Source: Microlunatus phosphovorus NM-1 (GTDB lineage Bacteria > Actinomycetota > Actinomycetes > Propionibacteriales > Propionibacteriaceae). From it: a stretch of 64,000 nucleotides of DNA. The notes under the pieces are model-generated. The model was not told the origin of the DNA. It saw nothing but the letters and a program-made list of their open reading frames with translations, and searched no databases. The stretch is taken from positions 4,402,001 to 4,466,000 of the forward strand of contig NC_015635.1 of assembly GCF_000270245.1 (NCBI RefSeq), in the 5' to 3' direction. A program made the position numbers and the translations under genes. Positions 35,638 to 44,295 of this stretch are shown here, one piece after another (position 1 is the stretch's first letter; every line of letters begins with the position of its first letter).

Positions 35638-36399
35638 CTACTCGCCCCAGCCCATCGGGAAGACCTCAAACGGCGCGGCCATCGGCACACCGAGCCGGGT
35701 GCCCGCCTGACGAGCACCGCCTTCGAGGAACTCCCGCGGATCGAAGAACTCCCAGCCAAGACCGTCGATGTAGGCGCGGTGCGCCTCCAGGGACGCAACG
35801 CCCCGGTCGAAGGTGGCCGTCGTGTCGACGGCATGCCGGCTGTCCGGCGAGCCGGCTGCCCAGACCTGCTTGACCCCGCCCCACGGCTGCAGCCCGTCGG
35901 CGATCTGGTCGTGGAAGACCCAGCGGTTGCCCGCATCGCGTACCGCGTCCAGGGTGGCCATGCCCACGGCGATGTGATCGGCCTGATTGAGCGACTGCCC
36001 GCCCCAGCTTGGCCGGAAGTTGTTCGTGATCACGATCTCGGGTTGGTGACGACGCACGGCGGCACAGATCACCGCCCGCAGCGCGACGCCGTACTCCAGC
36101 ACGCCGTCCGGTTGGCCGAGGAACTCGACCACATCGACGCCCACGACCCGTCCCGAGGCGATCTGCTCGGCCTCTCGAACGGTACGGCACTCGTCCGGCG
36201 ACATCGCATCGATGCCGGCCTCACCACTGGTGACCATCGCGTACACGACGGTCTTGCCCTGATCGGTCCAGCGCGCGATCGCCGCTGCGGTGCCGAACTC
36301 GAGATCGTCTGGATGCGCCACCACGCACAGCGCGCGCTCCCAGTTCTCATCGACGGGAACGAAGGGCTCTCGGGTCTCCTCGGTCACGTCTCCAACCAT
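35638..36399 (-). CDS. PIG-L family deacetylase
   Basis: Zinc-dependent N-deacetylase family that includes MshB and Mca of mycothiol metabolism and GlcNAc-PI deacetylases. The 253 residues carry the metal-binding motif VVAHPDDLEFGTAAA near residue 27, the conserved TSGEAGID, VITNNFRPSWGGQSLNQADH with the second His-containing motif, and a variable C-terminus. The start may be the ATG at 36399 or the GTG at 36387, which lies seven bases after a TATGGT -10-like sequence. The substrate is not evident. MshB and Mca are longer (about 300 residues), so this is probably a different subgroup. Confidence 0.88.
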   Translation of the reverse strand: MVGDVTEETREPFVPVDENWERALCVVAHPDDLEFGTAAAIARWTDQGKTVVYAMVTSGEAGIDAMSPDECRTVREAEQIASGRVVGVDVVEFLGQPDGVLEYGVALRAVICAAVRRHQPEIVITNNFRPSWGGQSLNQADHIAVGMATLDAVRDAGNRWVFHDQIADGLQPWGGVKQVWAAGSPDSRHAVDTTATFDRGVASLEAHRAYIDGLGWEFFDPREFLEGGARQAGTRLGVPMAAPFEVFPMGWGE

Positions 36400-36433
36400 A
36401 GGACCGGCGGGTCACAGGGTGCGGGCGGGAAGG

Positions 36434-36769
36434 TCAATGAGTCCGGTCGGAGTGGCCCAGCGAGCGCTCGGGATCGATCCGGTCTCTGATCAGCCGCTTC
36501 AGCGGAGCGACATCGGGGAAGCCGTCGTCGCGTTTGCGGTCCCAGATCAGTTCGCCGTCCAGTTCGACGGTGAACACGCCACCGACACCAGGCCGCAGGG
36601 CGATCTCCCCCAGATCGGTGGTGAATGTGGTCAGCAGCTCCTGCGCCACCCAGCTCGCTCGCAGCAGCCAGCGGCACTGCGTGCAGTAGGTGATGACGAT
36701 CCGCGGTCGCGCCCCAGGCGCCACGGCAGCCGATTCGGCGGCATCGCTCGCGCCTGCGGACTCGATCAC
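36434..36769 (-). CDS. SelT/SelW/SelH (Rdx) family thioredoxin-like protein
   Basis: Small cytoplasmic redox protein. The 111 residues hold the redox-active CxxC as ITYCTQCRWLLRASWVAQEL, where eukaryotic SelW has selenocysteine, followed by the Rdx core with LRPGVGGVFTVELDGELIWDR and PDVAPLKRLIRDRI. Cys instead of Sec is normal in bacteria. The GTG start overlaps the stop of the sugar-kinase gene by GTGA, so the two are co-translated. The electron partner is unknown. Confidence 0.9.
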   Translation of the reverse strand: MIESAGASDAAESAAVAPGARPRIVITYCTQCRWLLRASWVAQELLTTFTTDLGEIALRPGVGGVFTVELDGELIWDRKRDDGFPDVAPLKRLIRDRIDPERSLGHSDRTH

Positions 36770-37749
36770 AGCCGCAACTCTGCCAGGTGGGGTGCGATCT
36801 CCGCAGCCGCCTCAGGACCGTACGCCGCAGCGAACCGTCGCCCGAAGGAGCCGTGGAAGCGATACTCCTGTGTGCCGACGACCGCGATCACATAGGACGC
36901 CAGCAACGAGCCGACCTGCGCGCACCGCTCCAGCGAGACGCCCCAGGAGAGCCCGGCGATGAAGCCTGCCCGGAAGGCATCCCCGACCCCGGTCGGGTCG
37001 AGTCTGGTCGTCTCCGGCGCGATCGGCACCTCGATCGGCTGCCGCCCGGCGATCTCGATCCGCGCGCCGTCGCGACCGCGGGTCATCACCCGCACGCCAA
37101 CCCGGGACACGATCTCGTCGTGCGACCAGCCGGTCTTTTGGCTGATCAGGGTGTCCTCGTAGTCGTTGGAGAACAGATAGTCCGCGCCCTCGATGAGCCG
37201 GATGATGTCCGGGCCGTCGAGCCAGGCCAGCTGTTGCGACGGGTCGGCGATGAACCGGTAGCCACGGGCTCGGCACTCCTCGGTGTGCCGCTGCATCGCT
37301 TCCGGGTCGTTCGGAGAGATCATCACCAGGTCGAGACCGCCGGTGACCTCGGCGATCGGCGCCAGTTCGATCTGGCGGGCCTCGGCCATGGCCCCGGTGT
37401 AGAAGGAGCCGATCTGCGCATTGTCGGCATCGGTGGTGCAGACGAATCGAGCCGTGTGCTGGGTCTGCGAGATGTGGATGGGCCAGGTCAGCACTCCGTG
37501 CCGGTCGAGCCAGGCGCGATACTCCGCGAAGTCCTCCCCGACCGAGCCGACCAATAGTGGACTCAGGCCGAGCGCGGCCAGTCCGAAGCACACGTTGGGC
37601 GCGACCCCACCGCGCTTGATCTGCAGATCCTCGACCAGGAAGCTCAGCGAGATCCTGTCCAACTGCTCGACAACCAACGACTCGGCGAACCTGCCCGGAA
37701 ACCTCATCAGATGGTCCATGGCGATGGATCCGGTCACGGCGATCTGCAC
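36766..37749 (-). CDS. PfkB-family sugar kinase, adenosine-kinase-like
   Basis: The 327 residues belong to the ribokinase/PfkB family. The GG substrate motif region is RGGVAPNVCFGLAALGLSPLL (about 46-66). The C-terminal signature DPTGVGDAFRAGFIAGLSWG (about 255-274) contains the catalytic Asp and anion hole. Overall it resembles mycobacterial AdoK (Rv2202c), which phosphorylates adenosine, but other actinobacterial members act on sugars or nucleosides, so the substrate is tentative. The GTG start follows TAGGCT by six bases (leaderless). It is divergent from the FAD oxidoreductase gene. Confidence 0.86.
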   Translation of the reverse strand: MQIAVTGSIAMDHLMRFPGRFAESLVVEQLDRISLSFLVEDLQIKRGGVAPNVCFGLAALGLSPLLVGSVGEDFAEYRAWLDRHGVLTWPIHISQTQHTARFVCTTDADNAQIGSFYTGAMAEARQIELAPIAEVTGGLDLVMISPNDPEAMQRHTEECRARGYRFIADPSQQLAWLDGPDIIRLIEGADYLFSNDYEDTLISQKTGWSHDEIVSRVGVRVMTRGRDGARIEIAGRQPIEVPIAPETTRLDPTGVGDAFRAGFIAGLSWGVSLERCAQVGSLLASYVIAVVGTQEYRFHGSFGRRFAAAYGPEAAAEIAPHLAELRL

Positions 37750-37755
37750 CCGCGC

Positions 37756-37835
37756 AGCCTAGCCGCGCTCAGGTCTCGCCGACCGGGCGCCGCAGCCAGT
37801 GGGATCGTCGGAGCTTCGGCTCGGTCGTTTACGCT
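37756..37835. promoter_or_regulatory. Divergent leaderless promoters: sugar kinase (minus) and FAD oxidoreductase (plus)
   Basis: Minus strand: TAGGCT at 37756-37761, six bases before the kinase GTG. Plus strand: TACGCT at 37830-37835, seven bases before the oxidoreductase GTG at 37843. The two -10 boxes are about 70 bp apart. Confidence 0.55.
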
Positions 37836-37842
37836 GCCGGGT

Positions 37843-39183
37843 GTGAGCGCGGCGGCGAGGGCACAGCGACCCGGCGGCGGATCACCCGTCGTGGTGGTCG
37901 GCGGCGGCTTGGCCGGTCTGGCGGCCGCCATGCGGCTGGCCAAGGCGCGCCACCCGGTCCGGCTGTACGAGGCCGCCGATCGGCTCGGTGGCCGTTGGTC
38001 GTCGCGAGTCCAGAGCTTTCCCGGCGGTGACGTCATCGTCGACGACGCACCGGCAGTGCTGGAGTTCCCGGCTCCGTGGCGCGACCTCTACCGCAAATCC
38101 GGCCGCACCCTGGCCGACGAGTTCGACCGGTCCGCGGCGACACTCTCGGCGGCGCCGCCGGCGACGTACGTGTTCGCCGACGGCGCCGAGCTGAGCTGGC
38201 CCACCGACCGGGGCGAGCTGTTCTCGGTGCAGGAGAAGCGGTACGGCACGGCGACCGCCACCCGGTGGCGGATGCTGGTGGACCAGCTGGACGACGTCTG
38301 GCAGACCGTCCGCCGACTCGGCTGGGAAGCGGAGCTGACCGGCAAGGCCCAGCTCACGGCACCGGTGCGACGCCGGATCCGGCAGGACCGGACGATCGCC
38401 GACCTCGCCGAGGAGATCGATCATCCGCATCTGGCCGCCGTGCTGCGCTGTGGCGCCTACCGGCAGGGCGGAGAGCCGGAGACCACCCCCGCGTGGTGCG
38501 CGGTCGCCCAGTCGATCGAACGCCGCTTCGGCCGCTGGACGCTGCAGTCGGACTGCGGGGACGACGACCAGGACCGGACGGGCCGCTCCTCCACGCTGAT
38601 CGACGCCCTCGCGGCTCGGGCCAAACTGCGACGCGTCGACATCCACCTCAACGAGAAGGTCGATCTGCTCGATCTCGACCGCGGCCGGGTCCGGGGGGTG
38701 GTGACCACGCACGAGCGGCTCACGGCCAGCGCGGTGGTGTGGACCGCCGATCCTTGGCAGCTGCCCGATGCCGGACTCCCCCGGTTCCGGGCTCGATCGC
38801 TGCGTCGGCACCTGCATCACCTCCATCCCGCCCAGGCGCCGACCGTCACCCACGAACTGCTGCCGTACGCCGACGGCTGGGCAGAGGGCCTGGTGAGCGA
38901 GACGATCACGCTGGACGACCGAGGAGTGCCGACCGTCAGCTACCAGCGTCCGGTCACCGCGGGCACCCTCCGCAGCATCCACGACTGGCAGCGGAGGCAG
39001 CCCGACCCTGGCTACGGCGCCGCCTGGCACGGCTTCGAAAGCTGGCTGAACCGACCACCGGTCCGCAGCGGTCTCGACCACCTGCTGCTCGCCGGACCCT
39101 GGTCGCCGGCCGGCAACAGCCCAGCAGCCGCCATCCTCTCCGGTGCGCTGGCCTCGTACGCGGTGCACGAGCTGGTCAGCTGA
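37843..39183 (+). CDS. FAD-dependent amine-oxidase-like oxidoreductase
   Basis: Start at the GTG 37843, seven bases after a TACGCT -10 box. The frame upstream to 37711 overlaps the divergent gene. The 446 residues contain the dinucleotide-binding motif VVVVGGGLAGLAAAMRLA near residue 19, YEAADRLGGRWSS, and a C-terminal LLLAGPWSPAGNSPAAAILS segment that contacts FAD. It is related to protoporphyrinogen oxidase/phytoene desaturase-like flavoproteins. The substrate cannot be read from the sequence. A link with isoprenoid chemistry is possible because a polyprenyl synthase lies 3.5 kb away, but this is speculative. Confidence 0.83.
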   Translation: MSAAARAQRPGGGSPVVVVGGGLAGLAAAMRLAKARHPVRLYEAADRLGGRWSSRVQSFPGGDVIVDDAPAVLEFPAPWRDLYRKSGRTLADEFDRSAATLSAAPPATYVFADGAELSWPTDRGELFSVQEKRYGTATATRWRMLVDQLDDVWQTVRRLGWEAELTGKAQLTAPVRRRIRQDRTIADLAEEIDHPHLAAVLRCGAYRQGGEPETTPAWCAVAQSIERRFGRWTLQSDCGDDDQDRTGRSSTLIDALAARAKLRRVDIHLNEKVDLLDLDRGRVRGVVTTHERLTASAVVWTADPWQLPDAGLPRFRARSLRRHLHHLHPAQAPTVTHELLPYADGWAEGLVSETITLDDRGVPTVSYQRPVTAGTLRSIHDWQRRQPDPGYGAAWHGFESWLNRPPVRSGLDHLLLAGPWSPAGNSPAAAILSGALASYAVHELVS

Positions 39184-39224
39184 GACGACAGGCTCGACGA
39201 TCCCCGGTCGGCACGACGCACGGG

Positions 39225-39230
39225 TAGAGT
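39225..39230 (+). promoter_or_regulatory. Candidate helR -10 box
   Basis: TAGAGT, predicting a start near 39237 and a leader of about 38 bases before the TTG start codon. No rifampicin-associated element-like inverted repeat is seen upstream. Confidence 0.4.
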
Positions 39231-39274
39231 GAGTCGTTCGTTTTTCGCTGTCGTACGGTGAGGCCGGTTTTCCC

Positions 39275-41443
39275 TTGAAGCAATCGACGCTGGAGCACGA
39301 GCTGGCGATCGAGCAGGCGCACGTGGACTTGGTGTACGCACGTCTCGACGAGGCAACCCGGTCGGCCCAGCAGGTGGCCAACGAGGGGGCCAAGCTGTAT
39401 CACTCCGAGCGTGACAGCTTTGTCCGCGAGGAAGACGGCACCGGTCTCTTCGAGCGCGATGTGTTCGCCTACCAGGCCGCCAAGCGGCTCGCCGTGCTGG
39501 ATGCCGAGCACGAGGGTCTGGTGTTCGGACGGCTGGACCGGACCGACGGTGAGATCCGCTATGTCGGCCGGATCGGGGTCCGCGACGCCGAGTACGAGCC
39601 GCTGGTGATCGACTGGCGGGCTCCTGCGGCGGAGCCGTTCTATCGCGCCACCCCGGCGAACCCGATGCAGGTGGTTCGGCGACGGGTGCTGCGCTGCTCG
39701 GGCGATCGGGTGATCGGCATCGAGGACGATCTGCTCGACGACGGCTCCGCTGCCGACCTGGTCGTGGTCGGCGAGGGCGCGCTGATGGCTGCCCTGAGTC
39801 GCGCCCGTGGGCCGCAGATGCGCGACATCGTGGCCACCATCCAGGCCGAGCAGGACGACGCGATCCGTGCGCCGTGGCAGGGCTTCACACTGATCTCCGG
39901 TGGCCCGGGCACCGGCAAGACCGTGGTCGCGCTGCACCGCGCCGCGTTCCTGCTCTATACCCACCGCCGCCGGTTCGAGAACGGTGGTGTGCTGGTCGTC
40001 GGGCCGAGCCAGGTGTTCATGAACTACATCGAGCGGGTGCTCCCCTCCCTCGGCGAGGATGCGGTGACGCTCCGATCGGTCGGCACCGTCGCCTCCGATG
40101 TGGTCGACCTTCGCGGGGAGCGGACCGACGACGCGACGGTGGCCACCATCAAGGGCAGCCTGCGGATGGTCGCCGTGCTGAAGCGGCTGGTCAACGAGCC
40201 GTGGCAGGACGTGCCGCTGGAGCTGTTCGTCAGCGTGCAAGGGCACGTGCTGCGCCTGGGTGCCGGCGAGTTGGCTCGGATCCGGACCGACGTGCTGGCC
40301 CACAACAAGCTCAACGCCGGCCGAGAGGCTGCGGAACGGGCGCTGCTGAATGCGCTGTGGCGCAAGCGGCCGGTCGAGCTGGATCTGGAACGAGACGACT
40401 TCGACGAGCGAGTGGCCGACACCGCCCAGTTCGCCGTCTTCGCCAATGCCTGGTGGCCACGGGTCAGCGCGGCCGATGCGCTGGCCCGGCTGGCCTCGCC
40501 GACCCTGGCGGCTCGGCTGTCCGAGCATGTGCTGAGCGCCGACGAGGCCGAGCAGCTCAGTGCCTCGTACCGGAACCGGCGCGGCGCCCACGACTGGACG
40601 ATCGCCGACGCCGCACTGCTGGACGAACTGGTGCACCGGCTCGGACCGCTGCCCGAGCCGGAGGAACGTGAGGTGTCGCTGTTCCTCGACGACGACGCCT
40701 CGGTCTCGGAGCTGGTCACCACGATGGAGCGGCTGGAGACCAAGCGGGAGGTCGACCCGTTCGCCACCCCCCACCAGACGTACGCCCATATCCTGGTCGA
40801 CGAGGCGCAGGACATCACCCCGATGCAGTGGCGGATGCTGCGCCGGCGCGGGTCGAGCGCCAGCTGGACCGTCGTCGGCGATCCGGCGCAGAGCTCCTGG
40901 CCGGACCCGCGGGAGACCGATCGGGCACTGCGTGAGTTGATCGGGACGGCACCGGTGCGCCGGTTCCGGATGAGCACCAACTACCGCTCGCCGGCCGAGG
41001 TGTTCGACCTTGCCGCCAAGGTGGTGGTGCATGCCTATCCGGACGCCGATCTGCCGGTCGCGGTGCGCTCGACCGGAGTATTGCCCGAGTTGCGGACCGC
41101 CCTGGACGGGGATCTCGCCACAGATGTGCGGTCGGGTGTCGCTGATCTGTTGGCGGCGGTCGAGGGCACCGTCGGGGTGGTAGCCCCGCCCTCGCTGCTC
41201 GCCTCGGTCGCGCAAGCGCTCGACGAGACCGGTGAGGACCGCGATCCGCGGGTCCTGGTGGTCACGGCGCTGCAGGCGAAGGGGCTGGAGTACGACGGCG
41301 TCCTGGTCGTCGACCCGGACGCCATCGTGGCCGAGTCCGCCGGCGGGCTGCGGTCGCTCTATGTTGCGCTGACCCGGCCGACCCAGCGGCTGATCACCCT
41401 GGATCTCGGCCGGGACCCGGCCTGGCGCAAGAACCTGGTCTGA
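39275..41443 (+). CDS. helR: HelR/HelD-type RNA polymerase-associated ATPase
   Basis: Superfamily 1 helicase-like ATPase that displaces or recycles RNA polymerase. Actinobacterial HelR members confer rifampicin tolerance. The 722-residue product starts at a TTG with a basic coiled-coil N-terminus (LEHELAIEQAHVDLVYARLD) that inserts into the polymerase. It has Walker A ISGGPGTGKTVVALHRAAFL at about 207-226, a Walker B-like HILVDEAQDITPMQWRML near 500, VVGDPAQSSWPD, STNYRSP, and the motif VI region SLYVALTRPTQRL. It is monocistronic, followed by a symmetrical terminator toward metF. HelR versus UvrD-like helicase is decided by the N-terminus and the absence of long accessory domains. Confidence 0.88.
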   Translation: MKQSTLEHELAIEQAHVDLVYARLDEATRSAQQVANEGAKLYHSERDSFVREEDGTGLFERDVFAYQAAKRLAVLDAEHEGLVFGRLDRTDGEIRYVGRIGVRDAEYEPLVIDWRAPAAEPFYRATPANPMQVVRRRVLRCSGDRVIGIEDDLLDDGSAADLVVVGEGALMAALSRARGPQMRDIVATIQAEQDDAIRAPWQGFTLISGGPGTGKTVVALHRAAFLLYTHRRRFENGGVLVVGPSQVFMNYIERVLPSLGEDAVTLRSVGTVASDVVDLRGERTDDATVATIKGSLRMVAVLKRLVNEPWQDVPLELFVSVQGHVLRLGAGELARIRTDVLAHNKLNAGREAAERALLNALWRKRPVELDLERDDFDERVADTAQFAVFANAWWPRVSAADALARLASPTLAARLSEHVLSADEAEQLSASYRNRRGAHDWTIADAALLDELVHRLGPLPEPEEREVSLFLDDDASVSELVTTMERLETKREVDPFATPHQTYAHILVDEAQDITPMQWRMLRRRGSSASWTVVGDPAQSSWPDPRETDRALRELIGTAPVRRFRMSTNYRSPAEVFDLAAKVVVHAYPDADLPVAVRSTGVLPELRTALDGDLATDVRSGVADLLAAVEGTVGVVAPPSLLASVAQALDETGEDRDPRVLVVTALQAKGLEYDGVLVVDPDAIVAESAGGLRSLYVALTRPTQRLITLDLGRDPAWRKNLV

Positions 41444-41493
41444 TCGTCGGGGTCTGAGCCTCCAGTTCGCCGCCGCCTGGCCGACAGTTTTGT

Positions 41494-41524
41494 TCCGTGG
41501 TCCACCTCAGAAGGGGACCACGGA
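41494..41524. terminator. Bidirectional hairpin between helR and metF
   Basis: Perfect 10-bp stem (TCCGTGGTCC and its complement, 41494-41503 with 41515-41524) with an 11-base loop, placed between the convergent helR and metF genes. An A-run follows on the plus side, but there is no U-tract on either strand, as is usual for high-GC actinobacteria. Confidence 0.7.
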
Positions 41525-41609
41525 CCAAAAGTCCGGGCCCGGTACGCGCTTCGTGGCCCAGCAGGCGAGCGGACCTGGGAGGCGGCGCCCACGCGGAACA
41601 CCGGGAAAC

Positions 41610-42527
41610 TCAGTGCACGCGGGCGAGCGGCTCCACTTCGCGCAGGATCTCCAGCGTCGCGGTGGAGCGGTTCATGGTGATGAAGTGCAGCCCCGGCGCG
41701 CCGCCGGCGAGCAGCCGTTGGGACAGCTCGATGGCCATCTCGACCCCGATCTGGCGGACGGCGGCCGGATCATTCCCGGCCGCGGTCACCCGGTCGACGA
41801 CCCAGCTGGGCAACTGGGCCCCGGACAGCTCGGCGAACCGCTGAATCTGGCTCAGCCGGGTGACCGGCATGATGCCGGGGATGATCGGCAGGTCCGAGCC
41901 CAACGCCCGGACGCGCTCGACCAACTCGAAATAGTGCTCGGCGGTGAAGAACAGCTGGGTGATCGCGAAACCGGCGCCGGCCTGCTCCTTCGCCACCAGG
42001 ATCCGTGCGTCGAGATCGGCGTTGTGCTGCTCGGGATGCAGGTCCGGGAATGCTGCGACACCGATACAGAAGTCCCCCAGACTGTGGACCAGCTCGACCA
42101 GCTCGGTCGCGTTCGCCAAGCCGTCGCGATGCCGTACCCACGGCTGCAACGGACCGCCCGGCATGTCTCCGCGGATGGTCAGAATGTGCCGGATGCCCAC
42201 CCCGGCGTACGCACCCACCACCTGACGCAGCCGGTCGCGCGACTGGCTGGCGCAGGTCAGGTGCGCCATGGTGCGCAGCGTCGTGTGCTCGGCGATGGCG
42301 TGGGTGAGCTCGATGGTCCGATCCCGCGTCGAGCCGCTCGCCCCGTAGGTGACGGACACGAAGTCGGGGCCGAGGGCCTCCAGCCGACGCACCGTATCCC
42401 ACAAGAGCCTGCCCTGCTCGTCGTCCTTGGGCGGGAACAGCTCGAAGGAGAACAGCGGGCGTTCGGCGGCATGCAGCAACTCAGCGACGGTGGGCGGGCG
42501 CGTCGCGTACACGTTCCGGCCCACCAT
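41610..42527 (-). CDS. metF: Methylenetetrahydrofolate reductase
   Basis: Reduces 5,10-methylene-THF to 5-methyl-THF for methionine synthesis. The ATG at 42527 lies seven bases after a TAGGGT -10 box, so this start is preferred over the ATG-like start at 42578. The 305-residue TIM-barrel protein shows FSFELFPPKDDEQGRLLW near residue 28, VSVTYGASGSTRDRT, HLTCASQSRDRL, ILTIRGDMPGG, and QLFFTAEHYFELVERVRALG with FAD- and folate-binding residues. It is divergent from a polyprenyl synthase gene, an arrangement also known in mycobacteria. No cobalamin or SAM riboswitch was seen. Confidence 0.94.
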   Translation of the reverse strand: MVGRNVYATRPPTVAELLHAAERPLFSFELFPPKDDEQGRLLWDTVRRLEALGPDFVSVTYGASGSTRDRTIELTHAIAEHTTLRTMAHLTCASQSRDRLRQVVGAYAGVGIRHILTIRGDMPGGPLQPWVRHRDGLANATELVELVHSLGDFCIGVAAFPDLHPEQHNADLDARILVAKEQAGAGFAITQLFFTAEHYFELVERVRALGSDLPIIPGIMPVTRLSQIQRFAELSGAQLPSWVVDRVTAAGNDPAAVRQIGVEMAIELSQRLLAGGAPGLHFITMNRSTATLEILREVEPLARVH

Positions 42528-42534
42528 GCGGGCA

Positions 42535-42732
42535 ACCCTAGTGGTTGCGACCGGAGGTTCGTCACGGGTGTCCGGCATCCAGGTGCGTGCATCGCAAGGC
42601 CGACGAGGAAGGGATACCAGGTCGTATCACGACCGAGGAGAACGCAGCGAGGTGCGTGCCTGGGCGTCGGACACTCCGACGAACCTCCGGTCGTGACCAC
42701 TCACCACGGCGTTTTCCCCGAATCCGTAGGCT
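42535..42732. promoter_or_regulatory. Divergent metF/polyprenyl synthase promoter region with a 44-bp inverted duplication
   Basis: metF side: -10 TAGGGT at 42535-42540. Synthase side: -10 TAGGCT at 42727-42732, six bases before its GTG. Between them lie two arms of an imperfect inverted repeat, 42540-42583 and 42659-42701, matching at about 36 of 44 positions and both containing GACGAACCTCCGGTCG and ACCACT. The left arm abuts the metF -10 box, while the right arm lies 25 bases upstream of the other -10. Confidence 0.65.
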
Positions 42733-42738
42733 CACCAT

Positions 42739-43896
42739 GTGGTCGACGCTCCTGCTGTTCCCGTGCTGCTGGATCCCAGCAGGCCGCTTGGCATCCCCTT
42801 CCGAACCAGGATCGGAGAGCGGATCACCGCCTTCCTGGCCCGGCGGGCCGACGAGCTGATTGAGCTTCAGCCGGAGATCGAACCGTTGCTCGCAGTCACC
42901 GAGCGGCTGCTCTCCGGCGGCAAGCGGATGCGCCCGGCCTTCTGTCTGTGGGGCTATGTGGCCGCCGCAGGCCTGGATCGCGCGACAATGGATGGCGCGA
43001 CAGGAGCGCCGGCTGATCCGGTGCTCGACAGTGTGCTCGATGCGGCCGCCAGTCTCGAGCTGTTGCATGCGAGCGCCCTGGTCCATGACGACGTGATGGA
43101 CGGCTCCGACACCCGTCGCGGGGCACCTGCCGCCCACCGCCAATTCGAGGGCCTGCATACCGCCGATGACCGGCTGGGTGAGCCGGAGCCGTTCGGTCGG
43201 GCCGGCGCCATCCTGCTCGGCGATCTGCTGGTGATGTGGTCGGTGGAGATGCTGGAGCAGGCCGGGATGCCGGTCGCCGTGGCGCCGGCGGCGTACTCGA
43301 TCGCACAGCGGATGCGCACCGAGGTGACCTGCGGTCAGTATCTCGATGTGACCGCGCAGTCGCGTCCCTTCGGGGCCGAGCTCGGCCATGCGCTGGATGC
43401 GGCGAACCGCGTGGTGGAGTACAAGTCGGCCCGCTACACCGTCTATCGCCCCGCGCAGCTCGGCGCGGTGATCGGCGGCGGTTCCCCGACCCTGCTCGAT
43501 GCCCTGGCTGCATACGGGTCGCCGCTCGGCCGCGCCTTCCAGTTCCGGGACGATCTGCTCGGGGTGTTCGGCGATCCGGAGGTCACCGGAAAGCCGGTGG
43601 GCGATGACCTTCGGGAGGGCAAGCGGACCGTGCTGGTCGCCCATGCCCTGGCCCATACGGACGCGACCGGCCGGGCGCTGCTGACCACGCGGCTGGGCGA
43701 CCCTGAGTTGGATGACGCGGGGGTGGCGGCCCTGCAACAGGTGATCATCGGCAGCGGCGCTCGCGAGGCGGTCGAGGTCATGATCGACCGCGCCTACCAG
43801 GAGGCGATCGCCGCGCTGGCCGAGCCGTCGATCAGCACTCCAGGTCGGGAGGCACTGACCGCGCTCGCCACGGCGGCCGTCCGCCGTCAGGCCTGA
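42739..43896 (+). CDS. Polyprenyl (geranylgeranyl-type) diphosphate synthase
   Basis: Condenses isopentenyl diphosphate with allylic diphosphates. The 385-residue all-helical protein has the first aspartate-rich motif in LVHDDVMDGSDTRRG and the second in FQFRDDLLGVFGDPEVTGKP. Between them are GGKRMRPAFCLWGY and the QYLDVTAQ segment. Chain length cannot be decided with certainty. Relatives are often IdsA-like C15-C20 synthases. The GTG start is leaderless relative to a TAGGCT -10 box, and the gene is divergent from metF. Confidence 0.92.
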   Translation: MVDAPAVPVLLDPSRPLGIPFRTRIGERITAFLARRADELIELQPEIEPLLAVTERLLSGGKRMRPAFCLWGYVAAAGLDRATMDGATGAPADPVLDSVLDAAASLELLHASALVHDDVMDGSDTRRGAPAAHRQFEGLHTADDRLGEPEPFGRAGAILLGDLLVMWSVEMLEQAGMPVAVAPAAYSIAQRMRTEVTCGQYLDVTAQSRPFGAELGHALDAANRVVEYKSARYTVYRPAQLGAVIGGGSPTLLDALAAYGSPLGRAFQFRDDLLGVFGDPEVTGKPVGDDLREGKRTVLVAHALAHTDATGRALLTTRLGDPELDDAGVAALQQVIIGSGAREAVEVMIDRAYQEAIAALAEPSISTPGREALTALATAAVRRQA

Positions 43897-43917
43897 AACC
43901 CGTGGAACCCCCGGGAA

Positions 43918-44295
43918 TCAGGCGAGCACGACGGCAAACGGTGGGTCCTGGGTGGACCGCTCCGTCAGGACCTCCAGCAGCTGCGACCAGCGCTGCGGGC
44001 GCGCAACGGCGTACGAGTCAGCCCCCCGCCAGACCAGCGCGGTGGGCTCACGCAGATCGGTGAGCACGTCCCAGAGAGCGTCGAGGTTGGACCCGGTCCA
44101 CTCCGGCAGGTCGAGTGCCGTCCGCAGCGCGGCATAGAAGTCGCGGGTACGCGAGACCTCGGCCACGACCGCCACGCGCCAGCCCTCGTCGGCGAGCATG
44201 GCCTCGACCGGCGGCCCAGTCTTGACCGGCAACTCGAGCCGATAGACACCGCCGTGGCCCGCGGCCAGCTCCCACAACGCATCGGAGTCACTCAT
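43918..44295 (-). CDS. Barstar family ribonuclease inhibitor
   Basis: Cytoplasmic inhibitor of a barnase/RNase Sa-type guanyl-specific ribonuclease. The 125 residues include the barstar core: a start helix with MLADEGWRVAVVAEVSRTR, then FYAALRTALDLPEWTGSNLD followed by ALWDVLTDL, the segment that plugs the RNase active site, and a final beta strand with VVLA. It is longer than the classical 89-residue barstar because of an N-terminal extension. The ATG overlaps the RNase TGA as ATGA, so inhibitor and enzyme are made in coupled fashion. Confidence 0.9.
   Translation of the reverse strand: MSDSDALWELAAGHGGVYRLELPVKTGPPVEAMLADEGWRVAVVAEVSRTRDFYAALRTALDLPEWTGSNLDALWDVLTDLREPTALVWRGADSYAVARPQRWSQLLEVLTERSTQDPPFAVVLA

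Noticed and set aside
39180-39274. Rifampicin-associated element before helR
   Set aside because: No 19-bp inverted element of that type is visible. Only a TAGAGT -10 box is found.
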